Numbered from the stretch's first letter, positions 20,821-34,095 are shown. The stretch: DNA of 64,000 bases from Gnetum montanum (GCA_015680685.1 MNCI01005318.1:26985-90984), one strand, 5' to 3'. A program made the numbers and translations. Notes: generated by a model not told the origin, from the letters alone.

Positions 20821-21823
20821 CTTCCTAGGGTAGTTGGCTTAATTTGTTGTATCCTTATATTGAATTCGAATTTACTATTGACTCTTACCAACTTGTACTT
20901 TAGAAAATCATTTAGTATCTAAAAGAGTTATTTGTTGAAGAAAATTAGGTAGGCCAAGCCATTTATAATCCTTTGGAGTTGTCCAAAAGTTCCATGCTAC
21001 TATATGAAATCCTCTAATATCATTATTGCTATCCCAAAGGAATTTTTCCAAAAGAAATTGCATATTATTAAGAGCTTGGACGAAGCTAGGATATAAGAGT
21101 AATATATATAAATGGAAGACAAGATGTGTCTAACCACCACTAATCTACCTAGAAGTGAGAAAAATCATAGAGTCCATTTGAAAATTTTATGTTTTACTAT
21201 AGGGAGCACATGTGACTACAATTCTATTATGGAAGCAATGAGAAACAAAGGAATACCAAGGGGTTTAATTGTATCATTAGGACCAATCAAATTCTAAGGA
21301 GCTTTTAAGAAAACATTTTCTATAATGTTGAATAGAAGAACTTCAATGCCATTATCTTAATTCATTAAATTTCTTGAAGTTGTATAATATTTTTCTATAA
21401 TAGAGATAGCATTAGAAACAAAATTTGTGAAATATTTCAAAATTAGAAAGGTATTATCTACATATTGACTAAGCATAAGCTATCTAGGAGAATTAGGTAG
21501 ATGGATTACTTCTACTTCACCTTTTTGTATAGTATCAGTAAAGAGCAAAGACAAACTAAATGTTGCAATAATAAAAAGATAAGGAGCTAGCGAACAACCT
21601 TGAGGAATTGAGCAATCTAAGAATATTCTCTAAGAGTTTCAACTAGCAATTGGAATTTTTATTAATGCCTTAGAAAGCAACATGTTAATATAATTAATTT
21701 AACTAGATCCAAGCTAAAGTTGTGTCAAACTAATATTAAGATAATCCAACTAATCTTTTAATACACCTTAGCAAAATTAACCTTGATTAAATAACAATTT
21801 CATTGATTATCTGGTTACCATTG
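20821..21823 (-). pseudogene. LINE (L1-type) reverse transcriptase remnant
   Basis: Minus-strand translations recover plant L1 RT landmarks in order. IKVNFAKVY with ISW corresponds to motif A (about 21710-21780). SIPQGCSLAPYLFIIATFSL is at about 21560-21620. QYVDNT, at about 21455-21475, stands where FADDT is usual, so a catalytic aspartate is lost. A post-RT segment with FLWDSNNDIRGFHIVAWNFW is at about 20990-21060. The region between the start of motif A and the upstream NQIINEIVI is shortened. Stops are frequent. Element C is inserted at its 5' side (21824). No poly(A) tail was seen at the 3' side. Confidence 0.8.
21819..21823 (+). repeat. Left target-site duplication of element C
   Basis: CATTG, identical to 30961-30965 on the other side of the element. 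Confidence 0.92.
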
Positions 21824-22709
21824 TGATGAGCGGTGAGGTACCCCTACGTCCAACCATATGAATCATAAGCGTTCATGCATGATCTAGTTGAATTTCATGG
21901 ATGGGACTAGTTGTGCATCTAAATAGTTATGTTTTAATTGTAGTTTGTTGTCTTCTCACTTAGACTAGTGGTAGCTTTGTCACATATGGTTTAGTCCAAA
22001 GTGAGGCATATGATCATTGATGTTGTCTGGCCCTAAGCTACTCCTAATGATAATAAAGAGATTGACTAATTAAGCTAATTAACAATGGAAAGTAAAATCT
22101 AAACTAGTCTATGTGTGATGAGTATCCATTCCTAATTGTCCATACATGCCTTGGACTTTGTGCAACTACCGTTGGCATTATCAAGTGCATGTCACTAGGC
22201 TTACCAAACGATACACTGTTGGGTTACCAAGTAATTACACTTAAGTGCTCATGATTAGTCGTACTCATTCTACTTAATAATAGGAATAATAGAGCAATAA
22301 ATAAAAACATTAACTAAAGAAAAAAATAATAATTAAACAATGAAAAGCAATAATAAATGTAAGTGGATGCTGCAATGATGAAAGTAATCTTAATCTTTAT
22401 TGTCGGTCATATAATGCATCCAAGCACATCACATTTGAATAAGGATTTCTTACAATTACTTAACATCACACTACGGGCATGCACTAGAAAACAATAGAAC
22501 TTAAAATCAAAAATATATGAAAAAGCTATCTAAAACCTATCAACAATCTATATCCCAACCATGCACCTTAGTGTGGTATTTATAGGCTAGCATGAAAGGG
22601 GCAATATCGGATGCTCGACATTGGAGGTTATGCCCTGATATCAAATACCTGACATTATGACCTTGATATCAAATATCTGATATCACAGCCCTGCAAAAAT
22701 GATTCATCA
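21824..22709 (-). repeat. 3' LTR of element C (left copy)
   Basis: 886 bp. On the plus strand it reads TGATGAG...TTCATCA. The TATA box is at 22577-22584 (plus 'tatttata'). The U3 edge (about 22600-22700) holds four to five GATATC/GATATT words. The PPT lies just outside (plus 'tatccccatgac', 22710-22721). Confidence 0.92.
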
Positions 22710-22889
22710 TATCCCCATGACTAAATGAAAACTCATCCTTGAGTTAAACAAAATTAGGAAAAAGTTCTTTGCAAAAGATTGGGAAAGTATGGGATACACA
22801 AATTGAATTTTTCATACCAGAGTGCTGTTTTACAAAGAATTGGAGACAACATTACAAGAAACAAAATTGGGGAAGCTCATGTAATTCTT

Positions 22890-25599
22890 GTAGGCGGTGG
22901 CTGTTCCATCGATTGCTTCCATTTGTTGCTAGGCTTTTGGCATTTGTAGCAGTTTAAGAGCTCTTGTAACTTTTCTTCCTTTGTCCTTGGGTCATCTACC
23001 ATCTAGGCTACTAAACATATGTGTGCTAGAGCTGGTACATCCCATGGGCATGGCACCTATGGAAACATGTTGTTTGCTTTTACATACTAGGCCACAAACT
23101 AATGTCATTCCTCCTCAATGGCCCTAGCATTTTCTTTCAATTCATGATGATCTGTTAATCTCTTAGCCAAGTTTGAGGCTACATCTTTTTGTTCATGGTA
23201 GTAGGCCTTAATCACCTCCAATTCTGAGTTTTCCACGTGGAGTTTTTGTAAAGAATTTTTTCTATCTACAAACTCTTTTTCATATAATGCACAAGTGGCT
23301 ACTACTTGCTACTCTAGTTCATTTCTAGGCTAATCTTCTATTAATATGGCAAGGTTAGCATGTTGAAGGTTAGCCAATGCCACGTATTCCTTTAATTCTT
23401 TAATTTGTAGGTCTTTATTCTTTACTTCTGCTTGGTGGACCAATGCATAACTATCTAAGATGGGCTACCAATCAAGATTTTTCACTAATGTGGGCTTTTG
23501 CCATTTGGATTTTCTTTTTGTTAATTTGCTTATACATGGCAACCTAGTCCTAAAAGTGCTCCTTCAGCTTCTCATGCTTCTTGGCCTCATTTTTCTATGT
23601 GCTTATTTTGATTGTGGATTTTTGAAGTATCATGCACACCTCCTTCATTGAGAGGGCTCAATTTTCTCTAGTCAATTTATTGATGTTTTGATTGATCCTC
23701 ATCAATTGTTCTCTTAATTGGTGGAACTTTCCTCTAAGAAGTCTTTTTATTTTTCAATAGTGATCAACCTTACGTTATCTACAACAAGATATTTATTTTC
23801 TTCTTATGTGGTAGTCAATGCCTTCTTATGGGCATATGCTTGAGCTTCAGTAGCTGAGGCATTCTAAGCTACCTTCTCCTTCTCTTACTCAGTAGCATTG
23901 TTTTGTTGAATTAATTGGTTCAAGTGATTTGTTTGAAATTGATCCAACTGGCTAGATGCAACAAACTAGGTAGGGTCCCATCTTTCAGCTCTTAGGGTGG
24001 CCAACTCTTGTCATAATCAATGCACTTCTATTTTTGCATGTTCTACCCTTGTCTTAGTCATACTTAACTTTCCTTTTATGGTAATGAGGTCTAATTGCAC
24101 TACAATGACATCATTGAGGATGTTAAAAATGGTTGTTATCATGTGTCCTACCTATAGAAATTTATCAAGTACATCCTCATGGACTACAAGAGTCATTGAA
24201 GTCCTAGCAAGCATTTGTGCAGCTTTGGTCCTAGTCAAGTCCACTGAGGGCACAATAGGCACATTGAAAGATTCTCTGATGTGATCTATTATTATCTTTA
24301 CTATGTTGGCCGCATCCTAATGGTGCATGACCACTACTGTGGCACCTTCTCCTATTTTGAGCATCACCTGAAAGGATGCAGCATTACCAAAGATTTGTTG
24401 TGATCATTGGAATTCTCCTTCTAACTGTAATGAAATCAACCCTCTTATTGGATCAGCAAAAATGGTGGGCTGCATGGCTTCATTAATAACTCATAAGAGG
24501 TTTGACTCATTCCTAGTTCCCCAACTAAGAGTTTCAAAAATTATTTGTAGATGGCTCATCATAGGGTAGTAAACTTGTGGTGTTGGTGGTGGAACTTGTG
24601 GCTCACGCCACTATTCAAGCTCTTACTCTATTTCTTTTTCTGGTTCTAGCTCATTTTTTGTTTCTTGTTCTTCACCAAGGTCCTTCCTTGGTGCTGTAGG
24701 TCTGAGTAAATCAACAAAAGAAGCATTTTGAGCTCTCCTAGGAATGTCATTTGTGTATCCCAAGATTCTAGCATACTTACACAACTTCCAAATTAGGCAA
24801 GGAAATGAAAGTGTTAGCTTCCCTACCTTTTTTTCTTCAAACATTTTTTAAATTTCCATGTGGTATATTTGAGGGAGATTGGCAATGTATTTTCCCATTA
24901 ATATTGCACTTCCCCTAGCTGCATATGTTGAGATTCTATTAAGCCCTTTAGTTGGGAAGAGTTGATATGTGCCTATCTTAAAATAGGTCCTCTCTTTTAG
25001 AGTCAACTCATTATATGTCTTATTGTCTTTATTGTATGCCTGGTTCAATCACAACTTTCTAGTTTTGTGATTGAACCTTGTGGATAGATGCACCAACTTG
25101 GTCCCCACATTTGGCAAATTCAAAGACTCTATGAATGCTTTGACCAAAAAAGAAACAATGACTCCACCAATGTTAATTTTGGTTCCTTCTTTCTTGTTGT
25201 GCCAAAATGATACATCTCACTGAGGTACCATTCACCACTATCTAAAAATATGTGCCATAATGGTGATGCCTAGAGTTACGTTCAAACTACCTTAAGATAA
25301 AATTCCATAAATGGACTGAAGTTCATTTCCATGATGACTATGGTCAACATGGAGTTCTCCTGGATAGCTTCAAGGCATTCTGGGAACAATGTGAGGCATT
25401 GTCCTTACACTGAAGCTTGTGGTTCTACAACCTCTCCTTGGACCAGCTATCCTATAGCAAGAGCCTCTTGATGAATTCTAAATGATTGGGCTTCCTATTC
25501 CTCATGCTTAGCTTACTCTCCTTGCTAGCCTCTACCACCTTTAGGGTTCTTGGCTACATCTTGTGAAGGTCCTTCATGTCCTCCTCTTTTTGGAGCCAT
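22890..25599 (-). pseudogene. Element C: ORF3 (transposon-type domain plus coiled coil)
   Basis: The start codon at 25599 follows '...ttgattgattatag', a splice-acceptor-like AG, as in A and B. The N-terminus is basic (MAPKRGGHEGPSQDVAKNPK). Fragments at 24848-25048 and 24623-24844 contain YNELTLKERTYFKIGTYQLF and INLP-like NLPQIYHMEI blocks matching B at 3440-3640. A central alanine-rich segment with QIFGNAASF (about 24370) aligns with B exactly at the A insertion point. The remainder is charged, helical and coiled-coil-like. The C-terminal DDPRTKEEKLQELLN motif matches B. Stops and frame changes are scattered. About 900 codons in total. Function unknown. Confidence 0.6.
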
Positions 25600-27572
25600 C
25601 TATAATCAATCAAGGGTTGAATGTTACTAAGGTATTATTGTTTATCATAAACAGGTTTATACCTTACTCATGACCTTAGTTCCATTAAGTTCTTTAGTTC
25701 ATATGATTACTAAGATAAAAAAATTTTCAGAAAAATGCCTAGAAAGTGTTAACTTCTTTTATGACCCTTCATAATTTGCCTCTTTTCTCTTATGTATGGC
25801 TTATTATGATGGTTATGGTCCCTTGGGTGAGAGAATTAGGATTTCTGGCATTGATACAATTGATTTTTCATGAAAACACTTAAGGTTTCTAACATTATTA
25901 CCCTTGTAATACCTTCCATGCAATAGCAAATCTTGAAAAATCAATGCAATTTTTCAATGCAAGCATCCATCCCCAACTAAATTGAACACTCTAGGTTCAA
26001 ATAGGTTTAAATGATATGAAATCAAAGTGGTATGAAGCAAAATATCACAAGTGGAAGTTGGTTGCATAGAGCTCTTAGTCATGAGAGAAAATTTCAAAAA
26101 CTCCCCTAGCTACAAATGATGAGAATGGATTTTGGGGCACCATAGGGGTCATATATATAGGTTTTATTGACTTGATATTAGGCATCTAACATCAAGTTTG
26201 ACCCAATATCATGTAGTTGATATTGGGGTGCTGAAATTTTCATATTATGAGGGCATTCACCATGGAACATGAAGCTCTATGATTGGTTGAAAATTTTTAG
26301 GTTAGGTCCATAGTACTGGGCTAAGTAGGAAGTCATATTTAGGCACTAGAAGTGTTAGAAGATGGAGTCACTAACATTAAAAGATTTGGAAGATGTAAGA
26401 AAAGGGGTATTAGACCTATGGTATGGAACGAATCAATTACATGATGAGGGAAAGCATGAAATTTAACATTTATGTGCTTGCAAGTTTAAGAAATGATGTG
26501 GTTGTGCCAAGCAAGTACAAGTTCCAATAATTATACAAGTGGATCCTCCCCAAAGTAGGCTTTAGCCCATAATGCCCTGATATAACCACACCTAAAAATG
26601 TCTATAGGCATTAAAGGGGTTGAATGCAATGCATACCTATGAAACAAAACACATATGTTAAAACCACCAATTTGAGAAAATATCTCTATGTTACACAAAA
26701 CCACAAGCTAGGATCATACAGATAGTGAGATGAGATGGATTGTAGGAACTGGGACATGAGGTGTCTTACCAAAGGCATAATGAATCCTTGTGTGTTATTA
26801 ATGGTTAAGTAATCATTAACCCTTCTTTCCAAGATTCAAACCACATTTCAGTGAAATCACATTGTGTCATCACTTCATTTGACAACCATAAGACTACCAT
26901 AGTTGCAAGGAGTAACATCACTTTGTGTTTTTTCCAAGGGAGGAGTTTATTCATGGCACATGTTTTTTTTTTTTTGATGAAGCCTAAAAAGCTACCAACC
27001 TTTAGGCATGGGTAACATGCCTTTCCAATGGGACCCTTAGAAATTTATTCAATGCCCTTTTATGTTACTCTTACTCCCATTTTTCATTAGGTCTACAAGG
27101 ATATAATTACAATTGAAGCAATATGATAGAACATATAGAAGTAGTCAAAGAGAGAATCCACAAATCCCCTTGGTATCACACCCTTCACATTTTCCCTTGG
27201 TTCTTTACTTTTTTGTCTAGGCACAATGATTATGAATTTATTTTTAGTTTGATAATGAAAAAAAAATATCATTATGACTAGGGTAAGAAACTCTTATTAA
27301 TGGAATGGGTGGATGGATGACATGTTCTCACTGTCCAATTAATCAATCCCTCATGCCTTAACAACATAGAGAAAACCTTACGTCAATGGGCTACATGATC
27401 ATTTTATTCATAAGTGAGATTACTAATAAAGGAAAGGAAAACAAAAAATGGAAAAATTTGAAAAGGATAGGGAAAATTGTATCAAGAAATAAGAAAATGA
27501 TAAAAAACTATAAAACAAAAAGATGAAAAACACTTATTAATTCTGAAGGTTAAAATGGGGTGCTTCCCCCAC
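25600..27572 (-). other. Element C: post-pol region upstream of ORF3
   Basis: Non-coding sequence homologous in blocks to B 815-2861 and A 11331-12892. An example is plus 'ggcatgggtaacatgcctttcc' near 27005, the reverse complement of the block at 12015-12035. It contains a GATATT-rich cassette at about 26165-26230 resembling the U3 edge of C's own LTRs. It begins (in element sense) with the purine tract at 27561-27572. Confidence 0.55.
26165..26230 (-). repeat. Internal GATATT-type cassette in element C
   Basis: 'cttgatattaggcatc', 'cccaatatcatg' and 'gttgatattgggg' follow one another within 66 bp. The words match the U3 array of LTRs C1 and C2, and the distance to ORF3 (about 570 bp) parallels B's internal cassette (about 460 bp). 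Confidence 0.45.
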
Positions 27573-28299
27573 AACTAAGCATTTGACCATGGTAAGAATT
27601 AATAAATAGATAGGTAGGCTTCATGCATGTATAAAATAGTGTTATCCTTTTATTTTCAAGCCACCAAATGTCTCTTGATTTAGTGGTGGCTATGTAGATA
27701 AGTTGTTGTTCACACACTTGGTTGTTAAATGTACGGTGGATCAAAGTATGAGTTATGTCAACATTATGGATGTCTGACCCCTAATTTCTCCGTTGATCCA
27801 TATTAGGTATGCATGGACTCATTTGTCTCTTCACAATGCTAGATTCATTGCTTTTGTTCGATGTTGAAGTAATGATGGATAATGTCCCTTGCATAGGATT
27901 AGAAGAAATTGGTTGTGAAAGTAAAGGCATTACACTTGATTGGCATTATGCTAGTTTGGATGATGTAGTAGGTCCATGAGTGTTGTGCTTATGCATGGGA
28001 GCCATCCTAAAGAAAGGATGTTTCTGAGTTTGTGGTGGGAACCTACAGGTATTAGCATGTCTATGCACATTCGTAGCAAGGATGACATTCATTTGTTGGT
28101 GTTGTGGTGCTGAGCCTTCCTATGTTGCTGGTTGTGGCATGTGATGGGGTGGAGTATGAGAATATCAAGGGTAGGATGAGGGTAAAAGGTGTGAGGTGGT
28201 GATCCTCTAGGAGATGTCATGGGTTGATGGTACTTGAAAGAGTGATAGTAGCAATTTGAACTAGAGGACGTAAAACTAGTTGGAGAAATAGGGTGTTGA
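27573..28299 (-). other. Element C: gag tail / pol deletion junction
   Basis: This region lies between the zinc-knuckle end of gag and the post-pol purine tract. One short open stretch (27550-27744) has no recognisable similarity. It is rich in Pro, Thr and Tyr codons on the minus strand near gag. The pol deletion junction must lie here, but I cannot place it exactly. Confidence 0.4.
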
Positions 28300-29947
28300 A
28301 CATAATATCTGTATAGTTTTAGCTAGTAGTAAGGTTAGGGTTGGTTTGGTGATGACCTCTGCCACGACTATGGGTTTTGCCACTATGGTTGATGATGGTG
28401 TTGAGGTTGGTAATTAGTCCTCCTATGATAGTACGATTGGTTGTGGGATTGTCTATAATTACCTTGTGGAAAAGGTAATTTCTTGGGCATGTGCTTTTGT
28501 ACAAACTTGGGATTTAATGTAAAAGCCCAATACTCATGTAGATGTGACATGACTGGGCAATGGCCCTTCAGGTGGTCATATATGTAGATGTCGCATCTAT
28601 CATCTTTGTCTATGGTTGAGTCAATAGCCTTGCTTTCTTCAGTCATGTTTCCTATTTGTCGATAAGTGTTCCTAGCTATTTATTGGTCCTTCTTCCTCTG
28701 TTTGTTGTGACTGCTTAATTCATTTTGTGTTAGCTTCTCCAGTATAGTTTCTATGAAAGTTGTAACTTTCTCATTTATCCACTCTAAAATCCTATCAAAC
28801 TTTGCTTCCAAATCATTGATAGCCTTTGTATCAACAAGGTTTGCTGCAGAATCACCTTATTGAGAGCTGCCCCTTTCTCCTTATCATAGATATGGACCTT
28901 CTTCTTTTAAAGAGTTGGGTCCCAATGATATTTTTCAACATTTTCCCATTTTCATAGCTCTCCTTCTTCTTTTGCCACATGCTTGATTAACTCTTGGATT
29001 TGATGGATTCATAGCTTGTATAATTGACTTGGAGGATACATCCCAAGGGTCTCCCTCGTTTCATTATAAAGCCCATCTATGATGTGGAATGGCTACTTCT
29101 CCTTAAAGAAATCATGGCCCAAGCATCTATTCAGTAGAGAATAATATCTATCTAAGGCCATGTCCAAGGGTTCATGTTGTTCTTGTATTTATCTCCTTAG
29201 GTTGAAAACCCTTGCATAGGTTTGATGTTTCTTGTTGAAAAGTTCCAACAATGTGGACCACCATAGGATTGAATTTGGTTTCATCTATACCATACTTTGG
29301 CTCTATTGATTAGTGTCCTAGGAAAGAGCTTAAGCTTTTTCCATCCACTTTCAATGTTGTATGAGGCATAGGCATCATGGAAGAATTGTAGATGATGTTG
29401 TGGATCTAAATTGTAGCCTCCTACAAATTTAGGAATATTATTCATATTAAACCTAGGTAGGCAACTTTCCTTGTAATGCCTATTGGGTATCTTAATCATC
29501 TCTATGATTTTTTCTATGTTCATGTTGATATTTTTGATTTTTCCCATGGGTTTTATCTCTATTTTTATTTTGACCTCATAATGAAGCTATGTCTCTATAC
29601 CTATGTTCATCTTCATTAGATCTAGACGTTGAAGAGGAAAAGGAAGATGAGGAACTAGATGGGTTGCCATGGCTTCTATGATGTTCCCCATAGTCCTTTG
29701 ATTTATCATTTCCAAGTTTTAAGGAGGCCCAAGGCCTTAAGGCCTCCTCTAGTCTAGGACTTACTTCATCTCCTCTAGGATTGCCTACCTTAGGTGAATG
29801 TAGTTCTTGAGTGTCGTCAAGGTGGTCATGAGCATATGAAACCCTTGCATGAGGTTGATCACACCAATTGCCTTCATCATATATCTCGTTAGTTCTCCAA
29901 TGAATGATATTGCTATACAATGAATCACTTCCTTGTGAAAGAGACAT
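28300..29947 (-). pseudogene. Element C: gag polyprotein, decayed
   Basis: It starts with ATG at 29947 (MSLSQGSDSLYSN...), continuing 124 codons into a serine-rich block (PSSSSSSFSSSTSRSNEDEH). It then changes frame to the capsid-type segment at 29281-29547 (FNMNNIPKFVGGYNLDPQHH, LQFFHDAYASYNIESGWKKL), which is strongly similar to A's gag at 6070-6190. A zinc-knuckle-like remnant is at 28383-28646 (CDIYIYDHLKGHC, with the second cysteine lost) followed by a Tyr/Asn/Gln-rich tail. The protein would form the particle. Several stops prevent a full product, although this copy is better preserved than A's. Confidence 0.75.
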
Positions 29948-30072
29948 TGTTGTTGGTTAATGGTGTGTCTGATTTAATATTTTTTAAAAGATATATCGTT
30001 AATGCATTTACAAAAATTGTGTATAATATAAGTAATTTAGATAACTAGAACCATGCCTAGAAATGGTGCCAA
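29948..30072 (-). promoter_or_regulatory. Element C leader and degenerate primer-binding site
   Basis: On the minus strand, TGGCACCATTTCTAGGCA (30071-30054) begins two bases after the LTR end. It matches 12 of 18 positions of the tRNA-Asp-type PBS, so it is decayed. Element A's PBS in the same position matches 16 of 18. Confidence 0.6.
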
Positions 30073-30960
30073 TGATGAGCCATGAGGTACCCCTATGGCC
30101 AGCCATATGAATCACAAGTGTTCATGCATGATCCGGTTGAATTCCATGGATGAGACTAGTTGTGCATCTAAATTGTTATGCTTTGATCATATTTTGTTAT
30201 CTTTTCACTTGGACTAGTGGTAGCTTTGTCATGTATGGTTTAGTCCAAAGTGAGGCATATGATGATTGATGTTGTCTAGCCCTAAGATACTCTTAATGAT
30301 AATAAAGAGATTAATTAATTAAGCTAATTAACAATGAAAATTAAAATCTAAACTAGCCTATGTGTGATGACTATCCATTCCTAATTGTCCACACATGCCT
30401 TCGACTTCACGCAACTACTACTGGAATTACCAAGCACACATCACTAGGCTTACAAAACGATACACTGCTAGGTTACCAAGTAATTATATTTAAGTGCTTG
30501 TGATTAGTCATACTCATTTTGCTTAATGATAGGAATAATAAAGAGCAATAAATGAAAACATTAACTAAATAAAATAGTAACAATTAAACAATAAAAAGCA
30601 ATAATAAATCTAAGTGGATGTTGCAATGATGAAAGTAATCTCAATATTTATTGCCATTCATGTAACGTGTCCAAGTATGTCACACTCAAATAAGGATGTC
30701 GTACAATTACTTAACATCACACTACAGGCATGCACTAGAAAAAAATAGAACTTGAAATCAAAATCTATGAAAAAGCTATCTAAAACCTATCAACAATATA
30801 TATCCCAACCATGCATCCTAGTGTGGTATTTGTAGGCTAGCACAAAAGGGATGATATCGGATGCCTGACATCAAAGGTTGTGCCCCGATATCTGATACAT
30901 GATATCATGGCCCTAATATTGGATATCCAATATCACAACCTTGCAAAATATGATTCATCA
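30073..30960 (-). repeat. 5' LTR of element C (right copy)
   Basis: 888 bp, TGATGAG...TTCATCA on the plus strand. The TATA box is mutated (plus 'tatttgta', 30827-30834). Several GATATC words lie at 30850-30935. Confidence 0.92.
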
Positions 30961-30965
30961 CATTG
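30961..30965 (+). repeat. Right target-site duplication of element C
   Basis: CATTG, identical to 21819-21823. Confidence 0.92.
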
Positions 30966-33830
30966 CATATATTAAATATATCCAAGATTTAATCATTAGT
31001 TTCTTCACATAAGCAACTAATAATTATGAAATTTTACGATGATCCATGAAGAACCACAATTGTTTAAAAGGTATAAAGAAGCCCTGGACTTCATCTCTTA
31101 AGATATATCAACATGTGAATGAACAAGGAATGAATAAGAGCATTGGAACAACAACAAAGAAAAATGTTTTTAAATCAAAAGGAGAACATAGTTGTGGTTC
31201 ATAAGACTACAAGTGATGAAGAAAGATTTAAGTCGCCAAGTACAATGAGAAGAGGAAGAAGAAAAAAGGGATGCTCATAATGTATTTTCATAAAGGAGCT
31301 CCTAGATCTTCCAAATGATACTTGAATAAAAACATAAGTCATGGATCATGAAGAGTAAAAGTGGGTTAATTTCTAGATGTTCCCAACATCAAAATGACTA
31401 GTGCATCAAGAACCAAGATTGAAAAAATTAAACATAGTGAACTAAATGAACAATTCATGAAAGGAGTAACTATGAAATTAATAAGGACAAACTATAATTA
31501 AGGTAGTAGTTTATTAGTTTTTAAAGAACAATTGAACTAACTTAGCTATGGATGGATGAAGGAGTCTAAAGTTACCCAACCCACATTAGAAAAAGTATAA
31601 TGATTTAATTACTTACATCATAAGTATGCCATAAGCCCATGATGTGAGAAGATACTCATAAATAACATAATATATTATAGGAAGTAGTGACTGATTACAA
31701 AGAAGTATAGGAGAATTATCCCATATAATATAAGGGAACAAACCAAACATACTATAACAAGAAAATTTCAAATTACCAAAATCGAAATGTGATATGAAGT
31801 GATCATTTAAAGATATCCATAAAGAGTAGGTGTTACACCTTAATGCTTAATTCCAATAAAATTTGATGGTGTCATCTCTTAGATATTATTTAAAGCATGA
31901 TGGTAGCATAAATTTTGAGGTAAATATTGAATATTATAATTCATGTTAAAATATTTTTCAATATTCATAATAATACCACAAATAAGGGAAAGGATATGGT
32001 AATGAAGTATAATGGAAGAAGAATCAAATTTAATTATGTTTTCAAATTCATAAGCAAAGGGAAGAAAAGGATAGGTTGAAGATGAAATTGTTAGAATAAA
32101 ATATAAAGAAAGTTAATTACTCATAAATTTGAAAACATGGTGGAATGAGTTAAGAATCTAAGGATTAAAGAGAAGTATTAGAATATATCCTCTAAATCAA
32201 GATACAATTCTTATTTTCTTAATGTAAGTAGATAGTAGTTACAAATGGTTATGATGATTCATGAAAAGTCAAATCTTTTTATGAGATATAAAGAAGCCTT
32301 GAAATCTACCTAGCAAGACATATTTGAAACACCTTAAGAAAATTTATAGGATAGAAAAAAAGCCTAGTAACCAGAATCTACATTGTAATTTGATAGGAAT
32401 TCATAGGAATTCAAAGGTAAAAACAATTGCCTTACTTTCCCATTAAAAATCCTACACTATGCCCCTATTTTGATAATAATTTTGGACTTTTTTTTAATAT
32501 GTAAAGTGAAATATATATCCCACACATTGTGAATTTTATTTATGCCACTATGTGATGCTCAAAATGCCAAATATGCTACTAATTTGCAGTACAAAAGTCA
32601 AAATTGGTGGTTCATATGCTGCTCTTTAGGCCATGAAAATAGCCCAAGTATGTTGCCAAAACATGACAGAAAAAGTCAAAAATACTAGTGACTCATACAC
32701 TACATTTTTTGCCTAAAAATGATCCATAAATAGGATGTAACGCTCTAGAAAGCATATGGGAATGTAACTAATACCATCACAACAAATTCAAGTCCTATTT
32801 ATATGAGATTCTACACTATTTTGAAGATCCTTTTGGTAGGTCATACTTTTGCAAAGAAATAGCAAAGCATCAAGTAGATTTGCACTTCCTTTTGTAGCTT
32901 TCCAGTGTAGGTTTTTGAGAACAAGAGACTTTGTTGCAACATTTATTATGTAGATCGATAAGGAGACTAGTGTAGATCAAGTGTACAACATACCCTACCA
33001 TCTGCATCAGATTTTAAAAGATATGTTGTATTGTTAGGATTTTAAAGCCAATGATGTGCAGTTTCTAGATCTCTATTTTGAACAATATATTTTTTCAACA
33101 TTAAATATAAGTTTGCAATTTTTTTTTTGGCTATATCTCTTGAGTATTTCCTACATTTCATAGTTTGTTGTCAGTATGGTGTCAAAACATCATTTTCACA
33201 CATCATAGTTTACTTTCACTTACATGCTTAGTAACAAACTTTTTAAGTCCTTAAGTGATTAACTAGACCATATAGGATGCCCCAAATCCTTTTGAAGCCC
33301 ATGGATCATGGGGCTAAAACTATTTCGTATGAGATTTTTTGGTTTTCTAGCACTGATTTTTCCATTGCTACAATTTTCTAACACTAGAAGGAGGGCCTTT
33401 GCCTAAGTTCTTAGCCTAAAAGAACCTATCTGTAAAATAATCTCTATTTATTTTTTCCTATACAGCATATTTTATAAAATTTAAAACCATATTGGGTTTT
33501 CTACAACCCAACATATAATACTATAACCTATTTCATCCTTACTATTACCATTGCAAATTTTAATTAAAAATTATTTTTTGCTATTTTACTATTCCCTACA
33601 TTTATTTTTTTAATTTAAAAATTATTCATTTATTTGTAGTATGCAACATGTTCCCTACTTTTTGTGTTTACAAATATTTATTAAAGTTTTCTACATCTAC
33701 ACTTTTATGAAAATTTTCTCATACATGCTAAAGACTTTTTCATCTTTTCTCAGTGTTGCTTACATACACTAAGAAAAGTTATTATTGTAGTTGAAATTGT
33801 AGTTTTTTTTCCCTCCAACTAAATACACTA
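30966..33830. other. Unassigned AT-rich region
   Basis: No protein family was recognised on either strand. A degenerate direct repeat of about 100 bp links 31005-31100 and 32215-32330, sharing 'tataaagaagcc' and 'gatgat(c/t)catgaa'. A T-run region at 33120-33130 precedes TGGTGTCAAAAC (33176-33187). That word is three changes from an initiator-Met primer site, so the LTR and leader of element I may lie at about 32450-33190. This is weak. Confidence 0.35.
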
Positions 33831-33985
33831 CATTCTTACACATTGTAAGTCTCATACACTATGAGCTTCACATGTGCTAAGCTTTACACACTATAAAGCC
33901 TTACATTCTGTAGTCTCACACATTGTAAGCTTTACACGTTGTAACTCTATATGTTGTAAGCCTTATACACTACAAGCTTATAGCT
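33831..33985. repeat. Degenerate short-period repeat
   Basis: Irregular copies of a 12-16-bp phrase like 'tacacattgtaagtct', 'tacactatgagctt', 'cacattgtaagcttta' and 'cacgttgtaactcta' follow one another for about 150 bp just upstream of the gag-like frame of element I. Confidence 0.6.
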
Positions 33986-34095
33986 TGTTTAAAACACTAG
34001 AAATCTTAAAAGCCTTTGTTACACTTGGCCAATTAGTTGATCTTCTACATTTTATACCTTTTGTTTCAACTATTCTACCACATCACATCGTTGCC

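Larger units (their letters stand above)
21824..30960 (-). mobile_element. Element C: Athila-like LTR element with gag and ORF3 but no pol
   Basis: A 9.1-kb element on the minus strand with LTRs of 886 and 888 bp and a perfect 5-bp target duplication (CATTG). Reading 5' to 3' (right to left) it holds a degenerate PBS, gag, a jump to the post-pol region, ORF3, PPT and the 3' LTR. No protease, RT, RNase H or integrase could be found between gag (ending about 28300) and the post-pol purine tract (27572). It is therefore a non-autonomous element that would need pol from a relative such as A. The LTRs differ at about one base in ten by eye, mostly transitions. Confidence 0.88.
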
